A DNA stretch of 64,000 nucleotides from Hevea brasiliensis (taxonomy: Eukaryota; Streptophyta; Magnoliopsida; Malpighiales; Euphorbiaceae): positions 57,951,191-58,015,190 of the forward strand of contig NC_079493.1 in NCBI RefSeq assembly GCF_030052815.1. The letters are read 5' to 3'. Position numbers and translations under genes: made by a program. This document shows positions 13,082-24,453 of the stretch, in pieces. Below the pieces are notes generated by a model, which saw only the letters and a list, made by a program, of their open reading frames with translations, had not been told where the DNA came from and made no database searches. The number at the start of each line of letters is the position of its first letter. The first letter of the stretch is position 1.

Positions 13082-13486
13082 ATGGCTAATACTTTGTCAG
13101 CTCAAGCTCAAGAACAGACCCAACCCCCAAAAGGGCAACATGAAATAGAGAAGAGGGAGAAATCTATGGGTTAGAGTTCGAACAATCATTTGGGGAAGAG
13201 AAAAGAATTTGAGGAACCCCGAGCTTAGGGATATGACAGAGGCGGATCATTAGGGTAGAGAACACCAAGATCTAGTCGTCGAATAACCAGAAGTTCCAAT
13301 TCTGCCCGTTTCTGCCATGTTTGTGGTAAGCTACATGGAGGTAATTGTCGTAAGGCCTCTGGAGCCTGCTACAATTGTAGAAAGCTTGGACACTTTTTTA
13401 GAAATTATACTAGAGTACCTCAATCTACTCTCGAAAGTTCACAGACAGTCAGTAGAGGTCGAGATAGAAATAAAGTTGGCACTCCT
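13082..13486 (+). pseudogene. Gypsy B gag remnant, first part (zinc knuckles)
   Basis: The frame starting near ATG 13082 (MANTLSAQAQEQTQPP) parallels the gag piece of A. Stops interrupt it around 13170-13260. It then reads CHVCGKLHGGNC and CYNCRKLGHFFRNY, two knuckle-like motifs, the second with Tyr in place of the last Cys. The frame is cut at 13486 by copia F and resumes at 51450, after the duplicated CTCCT, without a shift. The stretch 12760-13081 upstream resembles the region before gag in A and holds no intact ORF. Confidence 0.82.
13482..13486 (+). other. TSD of copia F, left copy (CTCCT)
   Basis: CTCCT directly before the F LTR start; the second copy is 51445-51449. It proves that 13487-51444 entered as one element. 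Confidence 0.95.
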
Positions 13487-15595
13487 TGTTAGTAGTATGC
13501 CCTAGAGCATATCATTTAGTATGTATCATGTACATATTTTTATTAATAAAAGGCATTTCCACTTTTCTGTTTACATAATATATTTATGTGTAATAGAAAA
13601 GGTCCATTGATATTTTGTTAGAAATTCTATTATTAAGTTGTTAAGAAATTGAGTGACAGTATTTTTAGTACAAAATATCATAAATAGGTTCACAATCAAG
13701 GATACTTCATGATAAGGACATGACTTATCCAGAAAGATTGTATTCATGTTTGTTACCAAGTTATTTATATGAGATATAAATAAGATGGAATGGTGAGTCT
13801 CATGCCATATAGCAAACATGATAGGCACTTATAAATGATAAGTAGGCCGAACCAGTGACACTTATGACAAGCACATAGAGTTTACTCTTGTCAATATTTT
13901 GTCATAAATCATATCAGTGCATATAATTTTTAGACCTGAGATAGCATAATTATCTTGTATATAGGTAGTTTGAGTTTGATACTGCTTTCATATTTGTACT
14001 GTGTATGGGTATATGGGCATGTGTTGGCTCCTACTACTTATATATGGAGGTAGGTGTTGATCAAGATGGAATCTGTTCCTCTAAGTAAATAGAGATAAAA
14101 TCCTATGTTCATTTAATTGTTTTTTATGTTTCAAGTTCCTGGCCAAGATAGATAGATTTATTCAGAAAAGAGTTTCTGATGAGAAAATCTTTTTAATCAA
14201 GAACTGGAATTAAAAGAGAACATAATATTCATAGCAAATGGAGTTTAACATAAAACCATGACTCCAGCTTGAGTTGGGATTTTGTAACAGAGAGATTCCA
14301 GTGCTTGGTAACATATGATTATAAGTTCATTTAAGGTAAACCTTATTACTGATTGGGTGGCCATGGCATGCTATGCTAGGTGTTAACCATGGTCTATGAG
14401 GTGCATAAAATGATTTACAGAAATCATTTATGGTAAGAAAGAGTTCTGATGATATTAAGAGTTGATATCATATCTCATTGTCAATCAGTGATGAGCCTAG
14501 TAAGTCACACACATACACAAGTTATCACCTAATTAAATATGATTTAATTAATTAATTAAAGAGTTTAATTGATTAATTAAATAGGTTTGGTTTGCAATTA
14601 GATTGCAAAGTCCCTAGCATGACTTGAAACCAAATCTAGATTATTGGATGTGTAGTATAAGTTAAATTTATATTTAAAGTATTTAAATATGAATTTAATT
14701 AACGAGAAATTAATTAATAGAGATTAATTAATTTATTTATATTTGATATAAATTGATTAGAAGAAGAGAAATAATTATTTTGGGTTAAGAACTCAAAATT
14801 AAGACACAAGGGCATATTGGTCATTTCACAGGGTGACATGTAGCACCATGAGATGGTGACAAATGGCATTACACATAAGCTTGCCAAATGTCTTTTAATC
14901 ATGTAAGATGATTAAAATTAAGATTAAATATAGGTTTAACACTTGGCACAATGTGATTGGGTCAATTAAACCTAGAACCAATCAGAGGGTGACATATGGC
15001 AAGGGTTTAATGTGTTGACCTAGCTATATAAGTGTTGTTATGAATTAAAAATATGACAACCAGCAGCCACTCCTCCTTTGTCACGCCATTTTGAGGCTCT
15101 CCATCTCTTCTTCTTCATCTCTCATCAATTCAAAGAGATTAGCCATCAATCTCTTAAATTAAAAATACTAGAAATCGTTTCTAGTGTCCTGTTTACATCT
15201 TTAATCTCTTAAAAGGCAGAACTTGATTTTTTAAATAATAGAAAAAGCTTTAGAAGCTGTTCAAGGGCTGCCATAGGTGTTCTTGGTGTCGACAAGCTAG
15301 AGGGACAACATCTGGTGTCCTGAAGACGCAACTCAAAGGCGCAAATACACTGCAGTGCATCATGAGGTTAGTGTGTTTGCTCTTGATTTAATCTAGGGTT
15401 CTAAAATTAATCTAATTAATTTTAAAACCTTAAATGGCAAATACAGATCCAAAAACATATTAAAAGAGTTTTAATATGTTGTTTATCATTGAAATCAAAT
15501 AGATAAAAATAAATATTGCATGATGCATGTGACCCTAGATGAAAATTTTAAATTCAATGGCATAAACTTGTGTTTTTTACGCTTTCGTTCCTTCA
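13487..15595 (+). repeat. 5' LTR of copia F (2109 bp)
   Basis: Bounded by TGTTAG and CCTTCA, followed by the primer site. Contains a clear TATA box (15024-15031) and, further down, an AGGTTAGTG donor-like site near 15364. Matches 45024-45879 plus 50192-51444 apart from a few percent of substitutions. Confidence 0.95.
15024..15031 (+). promoter_or_regulatory. Putative TATA box of copia F 5' LTR
   Basis: CTATATAAG in the LTR, with a pyrimidine-rich leader beginning 30-60 bases later. In the 3' LTR the matching site reads TATATGA (50874-50880). Confidence 0.6.
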
Positions 15596-15597
15596 AT

Positions 15598-15609
15598 TGG
15601 TATCAGAGC
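15598..15609 (+). other. Primer binding site (iMet tRNA) of copia F
   Basis: TGGTATCAGAGC, two bases after the LTR end. Confidence 0.93.
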
Positions 15610-15887
15610 CACTATATTTGCCATTTAGATTGTTGATTATATGATTTAATTGTGTGTTTGATCATGAGATGATTTATCCATTGCTAGTTGCAATGGATAT
15701 GTGGTGGCATGCTTGAACAACACCATCAATGGTGCGCATGGTTTGGCTTCATGGGTGGTGCAAAGGTTTGGCTTTTTAATTTTCAATTGTTGTATGATCT
15801 AAAAGGTCATCCTATGTCTAATTAAATTGTTTAATTAGAATCTTAATCACACAATTAAATTTTAATTCAAATCAGAATTTTAAAAAA

Positions 15888-16202
15888 TTGTTTGAATGTG
15901 ATTCAAATATGAAATTTAAAAGTTGTTTGAATGTGATTCAAATCTGAATTTTTAAAGTTATTTAAATCATATTTAAATCTGATTTTTTAAAGTTGTTTGA
16001 ATAATATTCATATATGAATTTTTAAAAATTGTTTGAATGTGATTCAACTCTGATTTTTTAAAAATTGTTTGAATGTGATTCAAATCTGAATTTTTATGGT
16101 TGTTTGAATGTAATTCAAATCTGAATTTTTAAATTTGTTTGAATGAGATTCAAATCTAAATTTTTAAATTTATTTGAATCATATTCAAATCTGGATTTTT
16201 AA
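15888..16202. repeat. 35-bp minisatellite, 9 units, in copia F leader
   Basis: Nine diverged units of the form TTGTTTGAATGTGATTCAAA plus an AT tail, 315 bp in total. Confidence 0.9.
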
Positions 16203-16693
16203 GTTGAATATGAGATATTCCATTTAATTTGAGTATGTATGTTTTATTTAATTGTTAAATAGTGATATGCATGATGGATGATCATGGACTATAAAAGACC
16301 AATGTGATTGGATTTATTTCTTTTATATTTCTTTGGGATTGTAAATTAATTAATTTATTTTAATTTATTTGGGCATGTATTATTAAGTTTGTAATAATTT
16401 TTGGTTGTAATTTTATTTATTTAAGTTCTTGTAAATTCGCCTTGATATGCCAAGGATTACTATGTAATATTGGATTGCAAGAAGTTCAAGAGCATTGGTG
16501 GAACCAGTGGGAGGAATTCAATATCAAGTGTTGATTATGTACTCCTTCAGCAACTCTTGCAAAATGAATGAGTGAAATGCACCTAGGAATGCCCTGATTC
16601 AATTCTTGGTGGCTCAGAATTGAATCCCTTAGAAAGTCCATGAGCATACCATATTTATTACTTATCCATGAATGCATGAGATGTATGGGAATG

Positions 16694-16698
16694 TATGC
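16694..16698 (+). other. TSD of gypsy C, left copy (TATGC)
   Basis: TATGC before 16699; repeated at 41391-41395. Confidence 0.95.
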
Positions 16699-16878
16699 TG
16701 TAACATCCTCATTTTTATAGTCCGTACATTCTACTGTTCCGATAGCTAATGTCTGTCTCAGAAAGTCGAAATGTCTAGAACTACACTTCGGTGATAATGA
16801 ACAGACATATAATGATGAAATAAATAAGAAGAAAATGCAAGAAAAATCAAAGACAAATGAAAGAGAGAAAATGAAACT

Positions 16879-16928
16879 AAGTTAAACGAGCCGACATCGC
16901 AGCGATGCATGACCGCACTGGGAAGGCC
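16879..16928 (+). promoter_or_regulatory. 5S rRNA-like segment in C 5' LTR
   Basis: AAGTTAAACGAGCC then GCGATGCATGACCGC and TGGGAAGGCC. The 3' LTR copy (36593-36643) keeps GATGGGTGAC, so this copy has decayed. Confidence 0.4.
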
Positions 16929-19900
16929 GTTGCCGACCCCAGGACTGTGGGGAACCCTGAAAATTTAATTTCAGGACGTAATTAAAGGTCTATTGAAATA
17001 TAATTGACACTATAATTATTAAAAAAAATTAATAAATTAGTACAAAGAAAAACGAAAAATTGAGAAACAGACAAAAATCGGTATTACCAAAAAATCGAGA
17101 ATATAACCCGAAGTGGGGTATTTTGGTCATTTGACACCTAGAGTTACCTTTTGACCTCAATGTCCATTAAAAATAAATGATATTAGACTTAGAGAATGTC
17201 ATGAAAAATTAAATTGTGATACATTATAAGAATAGTGAAAGAATTGGGGGATACAATCCAATTTATGAAACTTTGAATAATTAACATTAAAATCCATGTT
17301 AGTGCTCCACTAACTCTTAATTTGGGACACTTAAATATTCCTTTGGGCCAGTAGAACCATCATCTTCCACCTTGAGAAATAACCAGCCAAGAGAAATGAA
17401 GTTCACCATGGAAATCACCATGGCCACCCCACATGCAACCTCCATGGGTGCATGATCAAGCCACCATTTCTACTTAGTTTCTTCATCAAAGCTTGCACAC
17501 ACACCTTGGGCAGTATGTTGGAAGCAAAAAGAAGAGGATTTGATGAAGTTTTGGTGAAGCTCAAAAAAGGTTAGTGTTAGTTTTTCATCCCTTGCTTCAT
17601 TAAAGTTTGTATTAAGGTTGAGATGAGTTGGATGGTGAAGAAATTTGAAGGATTCGATGAGTTATTGATATATTCAATTTTGGATAGCCATGAAAGTTTA
17701 TTGTAGTTGAGTTTTTCTTACCTCTAATGGATGGAAATTAAGGTTAATTAACTTAAATGAAAGTGGTAGTAAGTTAATATCCAATGATGTGCATGTTAGT
17801 GCTTGAATTAAGGGTTTGAATATGGGTCATGATGCTTTGGCAAACTGCCATGTTTGGCAGCCTATTAAATCATGAATTTGTGTGTGAATATGTAGTTTAT
17901 TAATGAAATATGCTAGTATTAAATTGTGGGCAGTATGTGTAAGTGATATTGAAGTATGATTATGTTGAAGTGTATGTGTAATATTGACATTGAGATATGT
18001 TGAATTTTGGTGGAAGTGAATGTTGAACTTAATGGTGAATTGTGTGCATTGAGCACTTGAATATTCTACCCAAAATTATTGCTGGAATTGTGTACAATGT
18101 ATATATGGAAGTGTTATTGATTGAATATTGAAGTAATGAGGAGAAGAAGGAATATCAAATTGGAAGTGTATGTGCTTTGTGCAGGTTGTATATTGAAGGC
18201 AGTACCTAAATTAGGCCATAAGTGCCAAACTGTGAACTCAATTGGTATGAGGCCAATGGGGGGTAAAACTAGACACCAAATAGGCCAACTTTCATGTAGA
18301 AATGTTGCCAAAATTCTGCCTAGAAATTGACCTAAAAAATGACCAAATCCGGAATAGCAACCTTGCAACCCAGATTTTTGACCATATGAACAGTAGACTT
18401 GGGATGACCATAACTCACTCAAAATAGGTCCAATTGACCTGAAATTTTTACCATGGTTATTTTAGACATAGATATACAATTCTTATGAAGATTCCAAAGC
18501 CCAGAAATGGCCATAACTAAGTCAAATGGCTTGCACAAGTTCATGTACAAAAACTGCCGAACCAAAAGTGACCTAAAATTGACCAAATTTTGCACTAAAG
18601 GTGTAATATGTCCAGCATTGGTAAATTGACCATATCTTGGTCTACACAACTCAGAATGACCTGAAATTTTGCCCCGCATGCAATAAGACATAGACCTACA
18701 AGTTTGTAGTTTGGACCAAAACCCAAAAACTGAGAGAACTAGGTCGTACGGCTAGGTCAAAATAGTATACCGAAATCCGGTAAATTGCAATAAAATGCAA
18801 TACACTTGGAAATGAATTTGGTAACATATACCAACACTAAAGGGCTATAAAATGTGACATATTAGTAACATTAGAATTGACTCACGTAGAGTGCATCAAG
18901 GGTCAACATTATAGGTTGACTAATGCAATGAATTGAAGGGAATAGTACCAAGAGAAATACGACTTTAAGCTAGACAAATCTAGCACACTAAAATTGAGAA
19001 ATTGACCAAATTTTGCACCAAAGGTGCAATCTGTCCATCTTTAGTAAATTGATCATATCTTGGTCTATACAACTCATAATGACCTGAAATTTTGCCCCGG
19101 GTGCAATAAGACATAAAGCCACAATTTTGCTTCTTTGTCTAGAAGATAAAAACCAAGGGAAATAGGACTTTAAGCTAGACCAATCTAGCACACTAAAATT
19201 GCAAATTGGTAATTACATAAAATGATGCTTGAAGTAATTTGGCAATGAATGCCAACTTGTGAAAAGGGTAAATTGCATTATATTGACAATATATTGAATT
19301 GTAAATTGTGACATGTTGATGCTAGAATCAACCTATCCATGATGCATAAAAAGGTCAATAATTTTATTGACCAGTGAAAGGCATAAAAATGTATAAACCC
19401 TATGAATAAAGAATTAAATATGTAACATTGTAATATGCCCTAAATTGCCTAGTTGACTAGTTTGGATAGGTTGGCATGCTAATAGGATTCTGACAGTTGT
19501 TCTATAAATGACTTTACGTCATATTGTGTTTTATGGCTTATTATGCCATACTATGATTTTAACATCCTATGGCTATACAGATTGTGTTATTATACTCGGC
19601 TTAATGCCAGATTGATTATATGGCTTTTTAGCCACACTGTCTGCACACCAGGAGATACTTTGTGACCGATGGTGTGACGACCCGAGGTACTAGGTACCCA
19701 GTGCTAGTATATCCGTTTATCCAGTCTGATCAGTGTATAGGCTATATATGGGCAGTCATTTAAAACATTATTCAATTCAGGAAGCTAAGTTAAGTTAAGT
19801 ATAATGAAATTTCAGTATAATTAATTAAGTATTGAATGAATGAGTAAAAGAGATTAGCAAAAGAAACATAATAAAAATATAAATTACAGAACTGTAGAGA

Positions 19901-20110
19901 CTTGAAATATAATACAGTTAGAATAATTTGTATATTGGGTAGTATTACTGAAAAGTTATAAACTAAGCACTTCCAAAAAAGGAACAAACTAGTATATAAG
20001 ATCATTGATACTAGAAATACCATATCAAATTAAATTGATTCCTGAGTATCCAAATTATGATTTATTTCTTTCTTTATTTGTATATATTGTTTCTTGTTAT
20101 ACTATTGCAC

Positions 20111-20132
20111 CACTAAGCAGAAATGCTTAGTG
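20111..20132 (+). other. Conserved LTR stem-loop, C 5' copy (GAAA loop)
   Basis: Arms CACTAAGCA and TGCTTAGTG, perfectly complementary over 9 bp, closing a GAAA tetraloop. About 635 bp before the LTR end. Confidence 0.78.
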
Positions 20133-20771
20133 CGATGGAATTGCTTCCTCGCGCTGCTACTGATGGTAAAACTAGTACAATGTCGACTGAGATTTTTGGA
20201 GTCCAGATCTGCAGAAGTGTCAGAAGAGTTCAAGATTGTCACCTCCTCAGCAATGCATATAGATAGGGCTCATAATTATACATGTTATGTATTTTGTTCA
20301 TTCTAAGCATATTGTAATTTCATTTGTATATCCTGTACTTGACAAATTTATGTACTTAATTGGTAAATTATTTAAGTTAATGAAATGTAAGAATTCTGAT
20401 GTCTGAATTGATTGTCTAATCATAATGATTCTGAATGAGATTGAGTTTAAGAAATTTTGAGAAACTGATGAGATATTATTAAGATAAATTGAGCTATGAA
20501 TTTGAATATGTTGTGAATTGTCTTTGGCAAGTTCAGAAGAACTGTTAGTCCCAATTACAGCCGACACTTTGTCGGATTATCGTTAAAATTTTTAAAATTT
20601 CCAAATTAGTTAGATTTTCATAAAAGTAAAAATAGCCTAAAACTTAAATAAAGTTTTTGAATAAATAAATCAAGAACTGTAATGAAATCAGATAAGATCT
20701 GGTGCTCCGGCACTCCGTGTAACACACTTTGCTTGGCTACACTGTAGACGGGAGAGGGGTGTTACATTTAG

Positions 20772-20783
20772 TGGTATCAGAGC
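20772..20783 (+). other. Primer binding site (iMet tRNA) of gypsy C
   Basis: TGGTATCAGAGC, five bases after the LTR end at 20766. Confidence 0.93.
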
Positions 20784-21445
20784 ACGGTTTAGGCATTCCT
20801 AGGCAAAGATAAGTAGAAAGAACTAGTGTGCATACATGCATTGCATTCATAAGAGTCGAGGTGACACTATGCAGATCTATTTACTTTTGATTATTCAAAG
20901 TTAAGATATGGACTCAGAGTCATAGAGGGCATTAGAAAAAGAAGTAGAAAACATAATTCATGAGGTTATAACGTAGTGACTATGTAATATTCTCTATATT
21001 TGTATTATAAGCTGCAGATTACAGTACCGACATGAGATTATTGTGTAGAGCTACGTGCTTCCTCGTGGTACAATAAACTAAGAATATTTGTAAGTAATTT
21101 ATAATTTGATACAGTTACACCCGAATAGAGTACTATTATGGGAAATAAATGTGAAAATTCTAGTAAAAAATTTAAAACTTCAGAACTAGCCTATCGAAAG
21201 ACTACACTTCTAAGGTAGCTAGAGTCAGTGACTCGGTTACACTAATGTGGACTACCATTACCACAAAAAAATTGCTATAAGCTTTGAGAATTCAGTATAG
21301 CTATAAATTAGAAAGAACACCATGAGGATGAAGATATTTGGACATAGATATGGAGTCTTATCAGTATTTTAATATTTTTGACAGAAAGGAATGATGTAGG
21401 TATTTTAGAATACATTTAGAAATTGTATTGATACTCTCTCCGGAA
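20784..21445 (+). other. Gypsy C noncoding block upstream of gag
   Basis: No ORF of note. About 20970-21445 matches B 51990-52720 (for example CGAAAGACTACACTT and the GAGGTAG-like GTAGCTAGAGTCAGTGAC). In B this block lies downstream of protease and around an integrase fragment, so in one of the elements it has been moved. Confidence 0.7.
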
Positions 21446-21850
21446 GCAAGAAATTCAGAGGTTCGCCTACTCAAAGTTTCAGTAGAGCACCAAGTCAGGG
21501 TCAGTCACAGAGGCCCAAATCTCAGTTTGCACCAAGGAGAGGTCAGTCCACCCCTTCAATGGCTAGCTCTCCAGGGATAGGGTACAGGGGACCAGCCCCA
21601 ACAGTATCTGTTGCTTACCCACATTGCCAAAAATGGCATAAGGGTGAATGTTGGAGGATGATAGGTCCTTGTTTACGGTATGGATCTACAGACCACCTAG
21701 TCCAAGATTGTCCTCGTAGAACTGCTACATCCACTCCAGCATCAACTGATAGGCTTGCCCCTCCAGCTCCAAGGGGTAGAAGGCCAGGTAAGGCTGAGGC
21801 AGCCGGTACTTCACAGAAATCGTATCAAAATCTGTGGAGAGAGCAGAAGG
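21446..21850 (+). pseudogene. Gypsy C gag C-terminal remnant
   Basis: The open frame begins abruptly downstream of the noncoding block with a Gln/Ser/Arg-rich linker (SQGQSQRPKSQFAPRRGQS). It then reads HCQKWHKGECWRMIG and CLRYGSTDHLVQDC. The second motif is a CCHC knuckle in which the second Cys is Tyr. The capsid part is missing. The frame runs past about 21850 to a stop at 21957, but the homologous sequence changes frame near 21840-21890 into protease, a frameshift rather than a programmed one as far as I can tell. The nearest visible ATG is 21559, probably not the original start. Confidence 0.82.
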
Positions 21851-23357
21851 CAGAAAACCAGCTAGAGCCTATGCTATACGGGCACAGGAGGAACAAGATG
21901 CTCCATATGTCATCAAGGGTACGTGCCTCCTTTATAATACTTCTGTGCATGCATTAGTGGATCCTGGATCTACTCATTCCTATATTTGTATCAAGCTGCC
22001 TGTAGAAAAGGGAATACCAATAGAGAAAAGTGACCAAGATATCCTGGTCACAAATCCGCTAGGCCACAGTGTGGTAGTAAACAAAGTGTATAAGGGCTGT
22101 CCATTGAAGATTCAAGGAAAAGAGTTCTCAGCAGACTTAATCGAACTGCCTTTCCATGAGTTTGATGTGATTTTGGGAATGGACTGATTATCCCATCATC
22201 AGGCAATAGTAGATTGTAAATTGAAGAGAATCTCTCTGAAAACTACTGAGAACGAAGAAATAATAGTAGTAGGTGAAAGGACAGATTTCTTGTCCAATGT
22301 CATCTCAGCTACAGTTGCAAGGAGATGGTTGAGAAAAGGGTGTGAAGCCTATCTGGCACACGTGGTTGACACATGGTTGAGAAAACTTGACTTGTCTGAC
22401 ATACCCACAGTAAGGGATTTCTCTGAGGTATTTCCTGAGGAATTGCATAGTTTGCCACCAGAAAGGGAAGTTGAATTTGCTATTGAGATTATGCCGGGTA
22501 CAACTCTAATTTTAATTGCTCCATATAGGATGGCACCAGTTGAATTGAAAGAGTTAAAAATCCAGCTACAAGAATTACTAGACAAGGGGTTCATACTCCC
22601 CAGTGTGTCACCGTGAGGAGCTCCGGTACTATTTGTAAAGAAGAAAGATGGGACACTGAGGTTATGTGTTGACTATCGCGATTAAAGCAGTATGATGAAG
22701 AACAAGTATCCATTACCTAGAATTGACGATCTGTTTGATCAGTTGAAGGGAGCCGGTGTGTTTTCTAAGATTGACTACCACCCTGGGAAGGTAAATGTAG
22801 TCGATGATGCTTTAAGTAGAAAATCTATTGTAGCATTAAGATCTTTGAATGCCCAACTGTCCTTAACTCATTATGGAGTTATTTTGGCTGAGTTGCAAGT
22901 GAAGCCGAATTTGTTACAACAGATACAGGATGGGTAGAAGACAGATGAGAAATTAATGGCTATTATGGGCAAAATCACTGAGGGGAAGGAAACTGAATAT
23001 GAAGTGAAAGAAAATAGGTGCCTTTACGATAAAGAAAGAGTATGTGTACCAGATGATAAAAAGTTGAAAACCAGTATTCTGAAAGAAGCACATAATAGTG
23101 TGTATGCTATGCACCCAGGAAGCACAAAAATGTACCATGACCTGAAACTCCGATACTGGTGGCCAAGTATAAAGAAGGACATAGTTGACTATGTAACTAG
23201 ATGCTTGACATGTCAGCAAGTCAAAGCAGAACATCAAGTTCCATCAGGTTTGTTACAGCCCATAAACATACTTGAATGGAAATGGGACCGAGTCACTATG
23301 GACTTTGTCAGCGGTCTACCTCTCACTCAGAAGAAGCATGAAGATACCAAGGTATAA
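21834..23357 (+). pseudogene. Gypsy C pol remnant: protease, partial RT, RNase H end, integrase N-terminus
   Basis: One frame throughout with in-frame stops at about 22188, 22617, 22683 and 22936. Order: retropepsin ALVDPGSTHSY (active-site Asp-Pro-Gly variant usual in this clade), FDVILGMD, the linker LPPEREVEFAIEIMPG, RT start (PVELKELKIQLQELLDKGF, FVKKKDGTLRLCVDYR), and [18 protein letters not shown]. At about 22775 the frame jumps from the RT FSKID motif to [16 protein letters not shown], the end of RNase H, so the RT catalytic core is deleted. Next is the integrase HHCC zinc domain (HPGSTKMYHDL, CLTCQQVKAEH) and the start of the core (WDRVTMDFVSGLP), then truncation. Three stops fit Trp or Gln codons lost by G-to-A or C-to-T change. 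Confidence 0.9.
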
Positions 23358-23406
23358 GGTCTTGTATGAGATAAATGCAGAATACCTAGACAAAGGGTAA
23401 TTTAAC
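23358..23406 (+). other. Gypsy C tail shared with B, up to the D insertion
   Basis: Same tail as B 52770-52834 (AAGCATGAAGATACCAAGG and following). It ends in TTAAC, the TSD of D (23402-23406); the copy on the right is 36193-36197. Confidence 0.85.
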
Positions 23407-24077
23407 TGTAACACCCCTCACCCGACAACAGTGTAGCCGAGCAAAGTGTGCTACATTCGGTGCCGGAGCACCCTATCTTATCTTACTTTATTCCTTTCAT
23501 ATTTTGATCTCGTTATATTTTAATATTAATTATTTTTTGACGGAGAAACCAGCGGAGTTTCCCCTATTTTATTACCAGTTGACGTATTTTACTATTTACC
23601 TGTTTGAAAGTTTCAATAATATTTTACAATTAAAATCTCATCAATTATTTTCATAACCATCTCATAATTCACATCTCATTCATATATCTTAATTTCATAT
23701 TCATTTCCATGCATTATCTATATATTTCAAATCTGTCTTCGAATCCATACAATCTCATTCATGCTCAAATCACATAAGTAAAATTTTCAAATTTCTTTAA
23801 TTTACATAATTTCATAATTTACATGATATATAAATTAATTACATATGAAAAAGCTAATTTATTAAATTACATTACATTTCTATTAATTACCTGCTCATGA
23901 TCTACATTATAATACAATATCTAGCATTTTATACTAAATACAAAATATGATCTATATGGGCCCTATCTATATGCATTACTGAGGAGGTGACAACCTTGAA
24001 TACTTCAGGCACTTCTGCAGATCTGGACTCCAAAAATCTTAGTCAAAGTACCTGCGCGAGGAAACAAATCCATCGCG

Positions 24078-24095
24078 CTAAGCATTGCTACTTAG
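24078..24095 (-). other. Conserved LTR stem-loop, D left copy
   Basis: Minus strand arms CTAAGTA and TGCTTAG with a GCAA loop (one G-U-type pair). Followed by CAG/GT about 25 bases later. Confidence 0.68.
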
Positions 24096-24448
24096 TGGTG
24101 CAATAATAGAACAAGAAAATAAAATATACAAATAAAGAAAGAACGAAGCATAATTTGAATATTTAAGAATCAATTTAATTTAATATAATGTGTCTAATAT
24201 TAATTATCTTTTGTTCTCATTTGTATCGCTTTGAAAGCGTTTAATTCCGAAATTCACAGGGATAATGTACAACATACAGAATTAATAAAAATACTCAGTT
24301 TATATTTATATGGCAATAGAAGGTACATTTAAAATATTTAGTTAAGTTATACCTATTTTTGCAACTCTTTTATCATTTTACTTAACAATTTTTATGTGGT
24401 TTGGATTATTTCATAGTTGTAACTAATTCTTTTGAAGTCTTATTAACT

Positions 24449-24453
24449 CATTT
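24449..24453 (+). other. TSD of solo LTR E, left copy (CATTT)
   Basis: CATTT before 24454; second copy 27904-27908. Confidence 0.93.

Larger units (their letters stand above)
15610..16698 (+). other. Copia F untranslated leader, left part
   Basis: AT-rich and noncoding. Contains the 35-bp minisatellite listed separately. Cut at 16698 by gypsy C and resumed at 41396. Confidence 0.8.
16699..20766 (+). repeat. 5' LTR of gypsy C (4068 bp)
   Basis: TGTAACATCC to GGTGTTACA. The first half (to about 18960) matches B; the second half is unlike B and matches the ends of D, E and G. Contains a 5S-like segment (16879-16928), donor-like AAG/GTTAGTG at 17569/17570 (871 bp in) and a stem-loop (20111-20132). 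The acceptor-like AG/GT of the 3' LTR is changed to GCTGCTAC here. Confidence 0.93.

Noticed and set aside
13317..13505. 62-codon ORF at the gag zinc knuckle of B
   Set aside because: Wrong frame; the CHVCGK and CYNCRK motifs read in another frame, and this one runs across the F insertion point.
15888..16202. CRISPR-like array
   Set aside because: Units are contiguous with no unique spacers, and the context is a plant copia leader.
18114..18422. 102-codon minus-strand ORF in the C LTR, also at 37836
   Set aside because: Inside the LTR, shorter in the sister LTR, no domain.
22349..22594. 81-codon minus-strand ORF
   Set aside because: Antisense shadow of the gypsy C RT start.
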